From positions 124,001-188,000 of the forward strand of contig VTFK01000507.1 in assembly GCA_009617715.1 (NCBI GenBank): 64,000 nt of DNA, written 5' to 3'. The number at the start of each line of letters is the position of its first letter. Within the stretch, counting starts at the first letter, position 1. The position numbers were made by a program, and so were the translations under genes. Under the pieces are notes generated by a model. That model made no database searches. It saw only the letters and a list, made by a program, of their open reading frames with translations, and was not told where the DNA came from. This stretch comes from Plectrocnemia conspersa (lineage: Eukaryota > Arthropoda > Insecta > Trichoptera > Polycentropodidae). Below are positions 48,021-59,529 of the stretch, piece after piece.

Positions 48021-49470
48021 CTGAAAAAATTAAATAGACATATATTAATAATTATAAAAATATTATTAGTTATAATTATAATTTCAGTTGTTACTGTTAT
48101 TAAATATAAAAATAAATTGGCCACTAGTCTCAGTGATAGATGGCGGCAAACGAGCGGCAGTATCAGATAGAAATAAAGGAAGAAACCTTTCATTTCCAAT
48201 TTATACTGATAGCCATGTAGTAGTAATAATGTGGATGTTACAATTAGAATGTATATAAATGAACCTTCGCTTCGCACGCTTTAGGGGAGAAACGTGAAAT
48301 TAACACGATAGTAAAGGTTGATGCGCATTCGGAGAATATGAAATTGTAATAAAGTTGATAAATGTGTCGTAAAGAGAGATTTTAGTGCCAGGATATACCT
48401 TTGCGCGGTTTATGTGCAGTACTTTGAGGATAAAAGCATTTTTTTAAAGTATGGATACGTTTCAGTGATTAAAAATATATTGTTAGGGAATAAATGTGAG
48501 TCGGGAAGTGTTAAAAAAAAATAATGATCATTTTGGAAAGAAAAATCATGGATAATAAACATGGCAGGTAGTTATGGTTTTAAACTTTTAATCCGAATAA
48601 ATTTACAAAATATTTTAATATTTTTTCTTTATAGATTTTATAGATGCAAAAAATCGATTTTATTTTATCTATTTTATTAATATAATACTATCTGATACAG
48701 ATACTGTTTGTATCATTATCATCGATTATTTTATTTCTTTCTATTATACTTAATTTAATATTAAAGTTATCTACAACTTCTTTAACATCAATATATGCAA
48801 AAATTTGGTGTCGTTTACAACCAGATGTATTTTAATTGTAATGCAAAACTTTAATTTTAAATTATAAAGTCATATTCTTATGTTCATATCACTCACTATA
48901 TTAACAAATAGTTGATGGCAGAAATATCACATGAAAAACAACATATTCAATTAATACTTCACCATAAAAAAATTATGCACTTAGAAGGAAAATATATAAA
49001 ATAATATTTTATATGAAAATTAATGTACTTTTTCTTTCTCTATTACGGAAAAAATAAAATAAAAATGGCACATGTGATAAGTGTGACAACAAGCAGTTTA
49101 TTTGCACATATAATATTGTTTATCAGCTTTATCTATGCAAAGTGTGCTTTAGTAACTGTTAACAATAATTCATGTTATCTTTACTTTCAAGTGAACTTGC
49201 CTAAAATATGCGTAGATATACCTACATAATGTAACAGGCAAAGTGTTAATTTAAAAAATGCATACATTAACTAGGCAATGTATTGAATGTTACTCCAGCT
49301 ACAGTACACACAAAATAATTTAGGAACAATGTAACTAATAATATTATGCTCTCGCTGTTCAATGTTTGTCTAAGTATTCTGAATTAAATCATTTATATAT
49401 TTAATAGATATTTTAAACCAATTATGTAAGATAAATAATGTTGTCAATTTATATAATCCTTCTTTTACGT
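48021..49470. other. AT-rich upstream/intron sequence of the PDZ gene
   Basis: No further PDZ exon recognised. The only repeat is the 49259-49342 copy of the 22995-23078 sequence. Confidence 0.45.
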
Positions 49471-49477
49471 AGATTTG

Positions 49478-49535
49478 TTGCAGAGAGTTATTCATGGGGT
49501 GTTCACTGTTTTGCCCAATGCTATTATTTTTATTG
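49478..49535. repeat. Half copy of the 34855-34970 MITE
   Basis: GTTGCAGAGAGTTATTCATG and GGGTGTTCACTGTTTTGCCC match the right half of the MITE with few changes. Confidence 0.65.
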
Positions 49536-49749
49536 GTTCTATGATTAGTCGCTCGCGGTAGGGTTGTAACTACCTAATCACTCAAGGTAACGTTAGAACA
49601 GTTTTATAAGTTAAGAACGATGTATCAATACCATTTAAATCATTAATGATTGGAAGTGTTTTCGATCTCAATCAAATGTGTCAGAACGCGGCCGTAGAAA
49701 AAATAATTCTGATTTATAAATACATATTTAGTTTAGCCCTGTGCTCACT

Positions 49750-50330
49750 ACCAGTGGAGTTCACAGAAAATATACACAGACGACCTAGTACTACGAACAC
49801 ACAATTTTTGTCTGAAGAAAAAAAACAGATTTTTAATCAAAAGTTTCTGTCACGAATGATCCATCAAATATAAATTTATTGCATATTATTTATTTATAAT
49901 GTAAATAATTTATAACTTAAGCTGCAGATTAGAACTTGAAAAAATTAAAAACGCCGCGGCCTCTATTCGGCCCATAACGATCTCTAGCTCGGACGTTTCT
50001 GGGTTTGATCCATTATGAATGAATCATTTTTCGATTTTATTATAAGCCACCAGTGGAGCTCACAGAAAATTCACACGGACGACCTAGTACGAGCACACAA
50101 TTTTATCAAGAGCTTCTGTCACGAATGATCCATCACGTATCTATACAAAAATATAAATTTATTGCCCAATTTTTTATTGTCAAAATTCTAACTCTTGTAA
50201 TGTGAATAATTTATAGCTTAAGCCGCAGAGTTAAGAACTTAAAAAAAAATTAAATACGGATGGATGCTATCCGGTCCATAACGGTCTTTGGCAAAGACAT
50301 TTCTGGGTTTGTCCAATAAATAAATAAGAA
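49750..50330 (+). repeat. Tandem duplication, units of about 290 bp
   Basis: 49750-50035 and 50046-50330 align end to end: CCAGTGGAG(T/C)TCACAGAAAA, CTTCTGTCACGAATGATCCA, TTATAGCTTAAGCCGCAG and GACRTTTCTGGGTTTG. The end TCTGGGTTTGATCC resembles a B-box, so the unit may be a SINE-like element that inserted next to itself. Frames in it are not conserved. Confidence 0.75.
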
Positions 50331-50467
50331 AAATAAAACAGTTTCTACAAAACATACAGAACGTGCTAGTAAAAAATGTATCAACTTTTATCAAAATATA
50401 TTATGATATTTGTTGATAAAACATTTGTTGTTTTAATATTTATTATATACAGCCAAGCTCGATTTTA

Positions 50468-50575
50468 ATTATTCATCCGTGAGATTATGACAATTTAGGA
50501 AAACAAATTCCCATCTCCTGATATAATTCGAACCCAGGTCTTTCAGGTAATATTCACCGACTTATACTAGTTATA
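50468..50575 (-). repeat. tRNA-derived SINE, partial copy
   Basis: Minus strand: A-box-like TAGTATAAGTCGGTG, then CCTGAAAGACCTGGGTTCG with an intact B-box core, then body ending AATCTCACGGATGAATAATT. Confidence 0.7.
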
Positions 50576-50679
50576 TTTTAGCTTGTGCTTGTGTTCTATA
50601 TAAATTGAATAATATGTTTTCAAACACACACACATGTTTTTTACTATGAGTGATTTTATACTTGGCAAGTTGAAGAAGG

Positions 50680-50880
50680 AGAGCGAGATGCTAGTTATAG
50701 CATGTTTATTTTACTAATTGAGAATGTTACGGATGAGAAAAAAGCTCTCATTTCATCCGAATTAAGGTGGATTAATATAGCACGAACTAGCCCTCAAGAA
50801 TGCTTTATAATGAAGCCCTTGCATTTCGCTAAAACTGAGAAATAAAATGCGGATGCTAATCAAAGCATTGAACACGCACC
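50680..50880 (+). repeat. Family G repeat, second copy
   Basis: Homologous to 44690-44960, including CATTTCGCTAAAACTGAGAA and AAAGCATTGAACAC. Confidence 0.55.
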
Positions 50881-51229
50881 GATCATGATCATTTGAAGGC
50901 GATATGTTTATTTCCAGAATCCCATTTAATTTTTTTGTTTTTGCTTTGAGAAGAATAATTCACCTTGCCTATGCAATGCAGTAACAGTAATTTTTATAAG
51001 CAATTTTATGTCACAATATCATGATTGAAGAACCCAAAACACTTACGATCGCGATCGCGCAATTACTGTAATGCTAGATATTGCTGTCAAAAACTAGAAT
51101 GTCGTATATACTGGCACGCTTTTAACGATACCAACAATAAATAAACTCCGCAACTTGACTTATCGCTTCTCAGAAATCTGCACGTTTCTCATTGAAACGG
51201 CTTAATCAGTTGCTTTTTTGGCACAATAT

Positions 51230-51500
51230 ATATGTGTATACTCAACGCAAACACAGCTCAACAATTCGAAACATTTTATTTTCGCACAGGCGACAATAAC
51301 ACTTGCGCAAACACACGTGTGCGCCATTTTGTCATGTACACGTTAACCCGTTAAATTTAACGGGTTAACACGATGTGCGCGGTTAGGTTCGCTTTTGGGC
51401 ATCTACCCCCTCGGGGCTGTCTTTCTCCTCTTTTGTGCGATTCTCTCACATGAACCGCAGATAGAGGACGCGCGCTGAATTTTGATGTAATTTCATTTCC
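51230..51500 (-). promoter_or_regulatory. CG-richer block, possible promoter
   Basis: GC-rich compared with all flanks, with ACAAAATGGCGC on the minus strand (YY1/Pho-like core, near 51324-51335), a CACACGTGTG palindrome and a perfect 28-bp palindrome at 51342-51369. It could be an alternative promoter of the PDZ gene. No donor fitting the 48020 exon could be chosen. Confidence 0.3.
51342..51369. repeat. Perfect 28-bp palindrome without loop
   Basis: GTTAACCCGTTAAA followed immediately by its exact reverse complement. It contains two GTTAAC sites and two CCGTT half sites. Confidence 0.95.
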
Positions 51501-52415
51501 GCTCTATTCAGGCTGTTGCATCGTAACATCGCAAATACTAATGCTCTATGTATGCCAGTTGAATAATGATATCGATCGTTAGTGATGTTTGTATTGCCGG
51601 ATTAACCCTCGAACGACATATTTTTATCATTAAATTAGATTGGTTTGTAAGGGTCAAATATAGAAGGAGTCGTGACGAAGTATGATTTATATCTTTTAAA
51701 CAACGCCAGAGTAGTCATGCTTCCTTGTGCACACAGCTAGTATGCTGATTGTGAGAGAAGACCAATTTAGGAGCAATGAAATTATCATTTAGCTCCGCTT
51801 CCAATACATTCATTAGTGAAAGTGTAACTTCCAGATAGCCATCCTTGGATATATACAACAATTAATGCGTGTCTCGAAGCTTATAAAGAATGCGTTATGT
51901 TGTGGTAAATGATGATAAATGATGGCTTTAGAAAGTCTGCAGAATGTTTTTTTTGAGCTGATTCTTGTGTGCTCTTACAAAGCAATTTCACTTGATTTGT
52001 TTAAGAAAATAATTTTATTCTAGTTTAATAGACGGCCATTGTTGATGGATGATCATTTTGCTCACAGAAATAAACAACCCCACAAGAGATTTTTAGAATT
52101 GAAGTTTTAGATATTTCGACAAAATACTACAATATTTAAAATTAGCTGAACCAAACTCAAAGCAAATCAAAACGGATTGACTCAATTTAATATTTAATAG
52201 TTTGCAACCTTTAAATCTGTTGAAACATATATTTTCTGTTAAAACCAAAACCTAACCAAAACGAATTAGTCAAACTCTAAAAAAATAAATTTGCAGTGAC
52301 TTGTATTGAAATGCAAAGTATCAAATGTATAGCAGAAACTATTCAATTAATAGTGTAAATATATATTTATTTTTTTAATCAAAATTAAATAGCTTCAAAA
52401 AATATTCATTATTTA

Positions 52416-52457
52416 AAAACATGTTCTAAAACTAACTATAGTTTTAGAACATGTTTT
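52416..52457. repeat. Perfect 19-bp hairpin with 4-nt loop
   Basis: AAAACATGTTCTAAAACTA, loop ACTA, then the exact reverse complement. It sits about 70-100 bp before a family B MITE. Confidence 0.9.
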
Positions 52458-52526
52458 AGTTAATACATTTATTAGTTTTGGATAGAAGCAGAAAATTGAG
52501 TTTCAACGATAGTTAAGAGCAGTATA

Positions 52527-52617
52527 TAGTTTCACTAGCGCCTATCAGTTAAATTATATTTTCGCTAATAGAATATTTTTTCTAGCGTTAAAAATCTATT
52601 CGGATATAATTTCACTG
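52527..52617 (-). repeat. MITE family B, copy 3
   Basis: TTCACTAGCGCCTATCAGTT, AAATTATATTTTCGCTA and GGATATAATTTCACTG identify it as a diverged, reverse-orientation copy of the 18248/18438/57371 family. Confidence 0.6.
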
Positions 52618-53279
52618 AAAAAATAGTTACACAGGTAATACACATATATCGACGATTGGGTTAAAATAAATCAATCTATAATTAAAATATAGCAAAACAA
52701 TTTAAGTTATTATTTATATAATATATGTCTGAAAACATGACTAGGCTTTATTATTATTATTTAGAATTCGAACTCGTACATTCAAATCATGATTAGCTGA
52801 GTAATTAGCTCACTCTGTTGGGCGCCTGTTTGTGACAGTTTGTGATTGAACTGTAGCTCTGTCCAATAAGATTTGTGTATGCGTGTTTACGTCAACATTA
52901 TACACACATTTGCATAATCTTAACTCAAGGAGCGATTATATAAAATATCAGATAAACAAGAGAGGCTTTAACGTAAGAAGACAATATGTTTTGATACATA
53001 TTACACTCTGAAAAGTGTGTGCTATTTTTCAAGTATTTTTATAGCAATATTTGAACACGTGTTTGCAGTAAGAAATAAATAGTGGAATTCAGATATAACC
53101 AGTATTTTATTGTCGATTTAAAAATTATTTTAATTTATTATCAGATAAGGGAAACATTATTTATTTAACATTGCCATTGAAAATCTCATCCGCTTGAATA
53201 TTGTTGTATTTTATAAAAACAGATTAATTCGCAAGTTAAAGATCATAGGGCCCTAGCTAGAAATCAGTAAATCAACCTC

Positions 53280-53325
53280 GATATCCTCAGGATTAGGAAA
53301 TCTAGGTAAACCTAATCTTAAGTGG
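53280..53325 (-). repeat. SINE body fragment
   Basis: ATCCTCAGGATTAGGAAATC and TAGGTAAACCTAATC match the body of the SINE family (33770-33800 region). Confidence 0.5.
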
Positions 53326-53399
53326 AAGTAAAAGTGAGAGTGGGAATAGAATATCCCGACCATATACTGAGATGAAAAGCCGCTTTAATTCGGTTAATT

Positions 53400-53620
53400 C
53401 CTAGACAGAGTTGTAGTTGTGTAAGCTGCTATTTGTTTGGCGATATCGCCGCAGACGGTAAACTTTACGACTAGATAAGAGATAACGCCAAAGCTGGCCA
53501 GGGTCGTCGAAATGAGAGACTCGCGGTTTTGGCAAAGTGCTCTAGACCTCAACGTGACCGGTGCAAATTTGATTGTACGATACGTGCTCCCGTTTAATAC
53601 TCGTTCCCAAGCATATGCAT
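53400..53620. promoter_or_regulatory. Possible intronic regulatory block
   Basis: Evenly composed, non-repetitive stretch in AT-rich DNA with the palindrome GGCGATATCGCC (53439-53450) and CATATGCATATG near 53613. No frame or splice pair. Function inferred from composition only. Confidence 0.25.
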
Positions 53621-55580
53621 ATGAATACGTATTTTACTTTAAAGACTAGATTGGATGTGCCAATTTCTGATAAATGTTATTATTACGGATTGCTAGTAAG
53701 GCACGGACGCATTTGTATGCGTGCACCACTGCACGCCTGAGATGCTAGTGATAATCATACGCCGTAGAAATGAATGCCCAAACATGAGTTTTTAAATTTT
53801 GGTTAGGCCATGTTTTTTCATAACACATGATAAAGATTCAAACTATTGAATAAATTTAATATCGAATACTGAAACTAAAAATATTAATCTTTAATAATAA
53901 AAATAAATTTATAAAATCCAAAAAATCGATTGAATTGAAATTGCAAAATAAAAAATTAATTTTAATATATTTATTAATGTTGAGACTTTGTTAGGATTAG
54001 TAACGCACGCCCCCGCTATGTGCACCTACGCTGCATAAAAGGTAGATAACATATAAAGTTGTTTGTAATAAACGTAAAAGCTATTTAAAAAAATCTGCAA
54101 AAATATAAATTAACACTGATTACAAAACACTATTATTTCGTTTGGCTTATTTCTGGAATTGTGCATGGCGGAAACATAGATAACAGGCAAAAATATGCTT
54201 TATGATCTCAGTTAATGATAATGCATCGTAGGTTTGTTTTTAATCGGACAACGACGAAAGCGAAAAGTAAACAACACGGCAATGGCAATCACGCGATCTG
54301 CAAACTCAATAGCAATTTGTCAATTTCCCACGTGACTCGTCCGTGTCAGATGCTTATCCATCAGTTTTAATTGAAAATGTGTACATTTTTTGCGAAACAG
54401 CGAGGCTACTTCAATGAGATGGTTTACACTACGATACGCTGTTTGTTTACATTTAAAATTGCGACACCTAATGCAAATGTGAAAATTTCAATGATAAAAT
54501 TGAAGCCTTCGTTTAAAATACAGATATATTGTGAAAGTCCACAGGAGAGAAAAAAAAACGTATATTCTTTGAAGTCTATGATAAGATATTATTAATAAAC
54601 TATTAAAAATATATAATTAGTACAAAGTTTTGCTTATCACAGAAATATCCATTTAAGATCTATAAATATCTTTTGAAGGTTCTTCTAAAATAGTGTTTAT
54701 ATAACTTTTAGTTTTTAAATATTTTTTGTACAAATATTAAGGCATATATATACATATATATAAATTGAGCTAAATAAATAAAAATTTAGACTATTTGAAA
54801 GAAATAATTCTCCCTTTAAAAAAAACGCGTTTCTATTGAATAGCGCTGTGGTATGAGTCATGTTTTCTTTGAATTGTGTTTCTATGAGTTTTTTTTCTTA
54901 AGAGTTGCTTCTAGAATATGTTTATTTCTAGTAGGAAAAATAGGGATAGAATAAGTCGATCAAAATGACACTCATAAGTATTCTAAAATTGCGGTTAGGA
55001 AAATCGATCTGAGTGATCTTGTTTTTATTGTACTTTCCGCTTCAATGATAACTTCACACCGCTTTGCGTTTGTTATAGAACCGACAATAATACTATTTGT
55101 TATTTATTTATAATATACAATTATTAATATTATTAATTGTTTCATTAATACAGAGAAAGAAACAACAAGCATTATCACAAATTAATTTTAATAATCTTCA
55201 TCAATTAAATAAAATTTAATAAAATATATTATCGGGATCAACCGCGATTGTCGTAAAGAAATTTGTCGCTACGACTTGCTAACAGTTTAAAAAAATATGT
55301 AATTTCTAAATTTAGACGTTTTTTCTCGTTTATTTGAGCGAATATTTAAAATCACTTAAAAAGGACATGAACAAATCAAAATGACCAATGCCAAATACAA
55401 AGAAATGCGTTGCAAAATTTTATCAAGAGTACATAATTTTTTTAATATATGCGAGGGAGCATCTGTTTATTCCATATATATTATTTCAATAAATTATAGT
55501 GTTTTTCAACCTTAAATTATACAAAAAAAATATATGACAAGGCTCAAAGGTTCATGATATCTTTAGGTGCGCAATGCATA
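53621..55580. other. AT-rich stretch without supported gene
   Basis: A short hairpin GCGTGCACCACTGCACGC lies near 53719-53736. A CG-richer patch at 54240-54420 includes CACGTG. Nothing else could be supported. Confidence 0.35.
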
Positions 55581-55609
55581 TTGAAGATTTTCTTGTCATC
55601 CGCAGTCAA

Positions 55610-55665
55610 AAGATTAAGGCGTAGATATATTTTTGTGAGTGTGTCAAAGAAGCGATGCAATTGGC
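55610..55665 (+). repeat. Second copy of the 31131-31379 repeat
   Basis: AAGGCGTAGATATATTTTTG and CAAAGAAGCGATGCAATTGG match 31245-31300. Confidence 0.5.
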
Positions 55666-55789
55666 CCACCAATATATTCATCTGAGATACGCCAGAGTTG
55701 TTTTAAATTAGCAATATAGAATATGCGACCGTAAGTCACACAGAAAGCCGATAGGCAAGACGCTCCCGAGACTATACCCTACAATATCA

Positions 55790-55960
55790 CATCAGAGCAA
55801 ATTACAGCCGACAATATTTCGCCGGCACTCCAATTACGTTATTAAGGGGGGAGAGCGCAAAAGTTGGCCAGTTCATGGAAGTTTTTTTAATAATTTCATT
55901 AAATGATATTCATTTTTCAAGCTAAATTCAAGAGAAGGAAAATATCTCCACCTACCCCCG
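55790..55960 (+). repeat. Family D repeat
   Basis: GCCGACAATATTTCGCCGGC, AAAAGTTGGCCAGTTCATGG and TTTCATTAAATGATATTCAT mark a family D copy upstream of the foldback element. Confidence 0.65.
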
Positions 55961-56049
55961 ATTAAAATCGTGAAACGCTCGGTTATCTAGCGTGCATATT
56001 AAGACTTTTTTATAACAATATTACGATTTACAATAAGTTAAAATCCAAT

Positions 56050-56262
56050 GAAGCATATCTAAAGCAAATTTTGACCAATAGAAGGGCGCAATAATAATTA
56101 TCCCTTCTCAGAAGTCAAAAATCCACGTCAAAAACAATAACAACGTGACGGTGCCGACACTATTTTATTGCTTTTGACGTGAAATTTTTACTTTTAAGAA
56201 GTGATAATTGTTTTTGTGGCCTCCTATTGAGCAAAATTTGATTTTAATATACTTTGCACAAT
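56050..56262. mobile_element. Foldback element, arms about 95-100 bp
   Basis: The left arm (56050-56142) contains TTTTGACCAATAGAAGGGCG and AGAAGTCAAAAATCCACGTC. The right arm (56161-56262) is its imperfect reverse complement, with GACGTGAAATTTTTACTT and CCTCCTATTGAGCAAAATTT. The spacer of about 18 bp includes CGTGACGGTGCCGACA. Half copies are at 33160-33300 and 46420-46490. No coding capacity. Confidence 0.75.
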
Positions 56263-56317
56263 ACTCATATTAGAAGGCAGAAGTTGATTAGTCAGTGGTC
56301 GTTTTTTTATTAATTCG

Positions 56318-56535
56318 ATTTTATTTCACAGCCGACAATATTTTGTCGACACTCCAGAGATTTCATTTCAGCTTTCTTCTGGGAAGGGGGGTGGGGGGAG
56401 AGAGGGGAAAGTTGGTCAGTTTATGGTCGTTTTTTTAATAATTTTTTTTTTATTAAATTAAGTATTTCATTAAATGACATGCATTTTTCTTGCCAAATTC
56501 AAGGATGGAAATGCCTCCCCCCCCCACCAAATGTG
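56318..56535 (+). repeat. Family D repeat, longest copy
   Basis: GCCGACAATATTTTGTCGAC, ACTCCAGAGATTTCATTTCA, a G-rich tract, TTTATGGTCGTTTTTTTAAT and TTTCATTAAATGACATGCAT. C-rich tract at 56518-56526. Confidence 0.7.
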
Positions 56536-56814
56536 ACACTCCTATTTTTAAAACTAGCTATTTAGACTCCAACACATGAAAACCGCAGCTACATTTTTAT
56601 ATATAGATGTGGTATTTTATAAATGGCTAATAAAAGTAAAAAAATAGTCACACCCATTGGACTAAAACATTATCACAGATCAAGTTATTTTAGATTTTCT
56701 AATCTACCTTTATTAGACTTTGTTTTCAGACTGGTAAGGATTGAGCTTACGCTTGTTATGTCACAACGAAATATTGATAAACGAAAAATAAATAAACAAT
56801 CACAGTTTTTATGA

Positions 56815-57012
56815 CTAAGCCTTGATTATTCTAAGTGTCAGTGCTGCTGGATCTTTAGTGCTCCAGTATATGTAAGGTTCATTGGTCGCAATGACCATGA
56901 ACAAGGATTTCAATGCCAAAGGTGGTAAGGTCACCGCTAGCTGCAGTCGGATAAGGTATGATTGAATTAAATCTAAAACGTCTTCGAAGTAGAAGTGTAA
57001 ATAAAAAAATGC
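56815..57012 (-). other. Coding-like open frame of unknown identity
   Basis: From about 57000 to the stop at 56815-56817 the minus-strand frame reads ...DVLDLIQSYLIRLQLAV, then LPPLALKSLFMVIATNEPYI and YWSTKDPAALTLRIIKA. Composition is more GC-rich and more protein-like than anything nearby. No family is recognised and no convincing acceptor or start is seen. It may be the last exon of an unknown gene or a pseudogene fragment. Confidence 0.3.
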
Positions 57013-57365
57013 CAATAAGCGAAAGATCTGCAGATCTATAAATCATCATATTGTATTAGCCATTAAATATTGAACAAATAAAACAAAATTTAGTTGCAAA
57101 AAACTTATAAAAATAATAATTGGACTAAGAAAATAAATTTGAGCCATAGGAACACATGCAACTTGATATTGGATATTTATTTTGTTTACATTTACAGTGG
57201 CGGCAAATGAAGTCGACGAACTTTGCCTGTTCAAGGTCATCAATAAAAACAAACGGCAATTTATTGAAATAATTGTTGCGTAATGCTCGTAAATTGCATG
57301 TGTTTTAAAAACATATTCTCAGTCACAATAAATGTGTATTACCAGTAAAAATATATTTGCACTAG
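57013..57365. other. AT-rich stretch without supported gene
   Basis: No feature could be supported. Confidence 0.35.
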
Positions 57366-57370
57366 TATTT

Positions 57371-57462
57371 CAGTGAAATCATATTGGAATATATTTTCAC
57401 CGTTAGATATATATTTCTACTAGTGAAAATATAATTTTACTGAAAGGTGCTAGTAAAATTAT
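57371..57462 (+). repeat. MITE family B, copy 4
   Basis: CAGTGAAATCATATTGGAAT, then ATTTCTACTAGTGAAAATAT, ending GGTGCTAGTAAAATTATA. Closest to copy 1. Confidence 0.75.
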
Positions 57463-59100
57463 ACGCTTCTCTATGCTGTTATTTTACAGGGATAAAACAT
57501 AAATTTTCGTACATTTTATTTAAAAAAAATCGGCATTAAGATTGTTCTTATCAATACATCAGAAGCTTTAGAAATAGCCAGAGAGCTATAGAGCATAGCT
57601 TTATCATATAGCATTCCATACTATACGGTCTGTCAGGACCCTGATAATATCTATCCAGATCGTAACGATAACAATAATTTTATGCTATGCGAATAAGTTT
57701 ATCGATAAATATGGAGGCTTGAGTTACCGAGATTTTAATTAGAATACTTAAACCTTCTTTAAAACATTTTGAGATAAATATTAAATCTAAAAGTTGAGAG
57801 TTAAATAAAAAAAAGTAAGCTTATATTCTTATTTTTTATTAACTTTTGTTGTTGGGATTTTCTTGCAAGCATTAAAATAGTATTGTTTTTTTGTACTACC
57901 ATGTATTTCACTAATGTAAATTTTAACACACTTTTATTTGTATCTATAGTGTTGTATTTAACAAAAGCTACCCTTGCTAAAATTAATGACTTGTTTTTAC
58001 GCCAAAGGCGTATTCACACGCTCGAAGAAAACCCTTGGGCGCTTTTCTAAGTGGTCTATTTTGAAATCAATGATTCGGAAGGAGAAAGAGAAAGAGAGAG
58101 AGGAGAGGTATCCCATGAAAAGACCATCTTGATCGTTAGACCTTAAACTTTCTAATTATTACACGCATGCTTAGATGAGAAAACGCACAAGGCGACCTTT
58201 TATTCTCCCTTTATCCTTTATACAAAGAGTATCATTGGTAAGTTTAGGCAATAATACTTACACATTACTATTATTATTTAAAGATTGTCTCATTAGAAAA
58301 TAACTAATGTGTTTTCATATAAAATTAACAAAATTTTCGTTATTAATTAAATTAAATTGCGTATAATAATGGCTAGGCTAAATTACTTCCATTAACTGAG
58401 AGTACTTGGATAAAAACAAATTAATACAATCTGACAGAAAAAAAAGTCTAATGCTTCTTAATATTTAAGCACTACAATTAAGACTTAATTTTTATTCTAA
58501 ATGAGATGTATGTGAGACTGGGAGTGAAAAAGATATTATATTGCAAATGATTGAGTGTATAGCGTCTGTCTAACATAAAACAAGATCCGCTGCTTCACTA
58601 CGGTAATGCACCGGCACACATCAGTTTAGGGTGTGAGCCAGTGCATGGATTTTTTTGCATATTTTTATGTAGCAAAAAACGATAACAATATAAAGATTTT
58701 AAAGGAGTTTTAATTAATAATTCAATGCGTTACAATAGTCGCAATTATATAGCACACAAAAATAAAGTTCTTCCGGAATTTATTGATTTTGTTTATTCTC
58801 CACTAGCAGCTTAAATAAGAGTTTTTAAATGTACATTTGTCGACGCGACTTGAGTGAATCATATCCCAGCACATATTGTCAGAATTTCGTGGGAAACATA
58901 AAAATAATAATTTTATTATGTACATGTATTTGAGAAACCTTTTTTGAACATTTCTATTACAAACAGTGAGTCAGTTAAATTATTTGCCAACCAGAAGAGA
59001 AGCACGCTCAAGGGTATTTCGCACTACGAAATTATACAAAGCACACAATGTCCGTGAGCTCCTCAGTCTCAACATTATTGCATATGTTTTCTATGGTAAA
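57463..59100. other. AT-rich stretch without supported gene
   Basis: A purine-rich GGAGAAAGAGAAAGAGAGAG tract lies at about 58080-58110. The open frame at 58966-59169 runs into the repeat below and is not supported as a gene. Confidence 0.35.
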
Positions 59101-59124
59101 CCGACCTTTGCGCGCGGGGCAAAA

Positions 59125-59185
59125 GCACCCCGACATAATCGCGCAGCGTCATATTTGGGCCTAACATAATCGCGCGGTGTCATTT
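59125..59185 (+). repeat. Tandem pair of a CG-rich 30-bp unit
   Basis: ACATAATCGCGCAGCGTCAT and, about 30 bp on, ACATAATCGCGCGGTGTCAT. They follow TTGCGCGCGGGGC. Unusual CG density for the window. Confidence 0.7.
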
Positions 59186-59529
59186 GTGCAAATAAAAAAA
59201 TATATAATTAATTAAATAAGAAATAAATATAAAATAGGTTATACCTATTGTCGATTAGAGGGCTAATAATTATTTGATATCATTTTAATTTTAATTCAAT
59301 ATAGAAAAAGTAACGTATACGTTATCTAAACAACAAGAATATGCACTTTCTTGGTCTTATGGATATTAATGTGGCCTTAACTAATACTTATTTATACATA
59401 TTTAAATTCCAGAATCCAGAAAAAAAACATTTTTGATGGTTAAATTTGATTTGTAAAATGTTATACCTGTATAAATATATATAAAAAAAAATTATTGACG
59501 ATAATCATATTGAAAATGAGCCATATATT

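Noticed and set aside
47868..48277. Overlapping open frames on both strands around 48 kb
   Set aside because: They run through an exon-intron boundary of the PDZ gene and consist of intronic low-complexity codons.
58966..59169. 67-residue open frame
   Set aside because: Its end runs through the CG-dense tandem repeat and it has no recognisable start context or domain.
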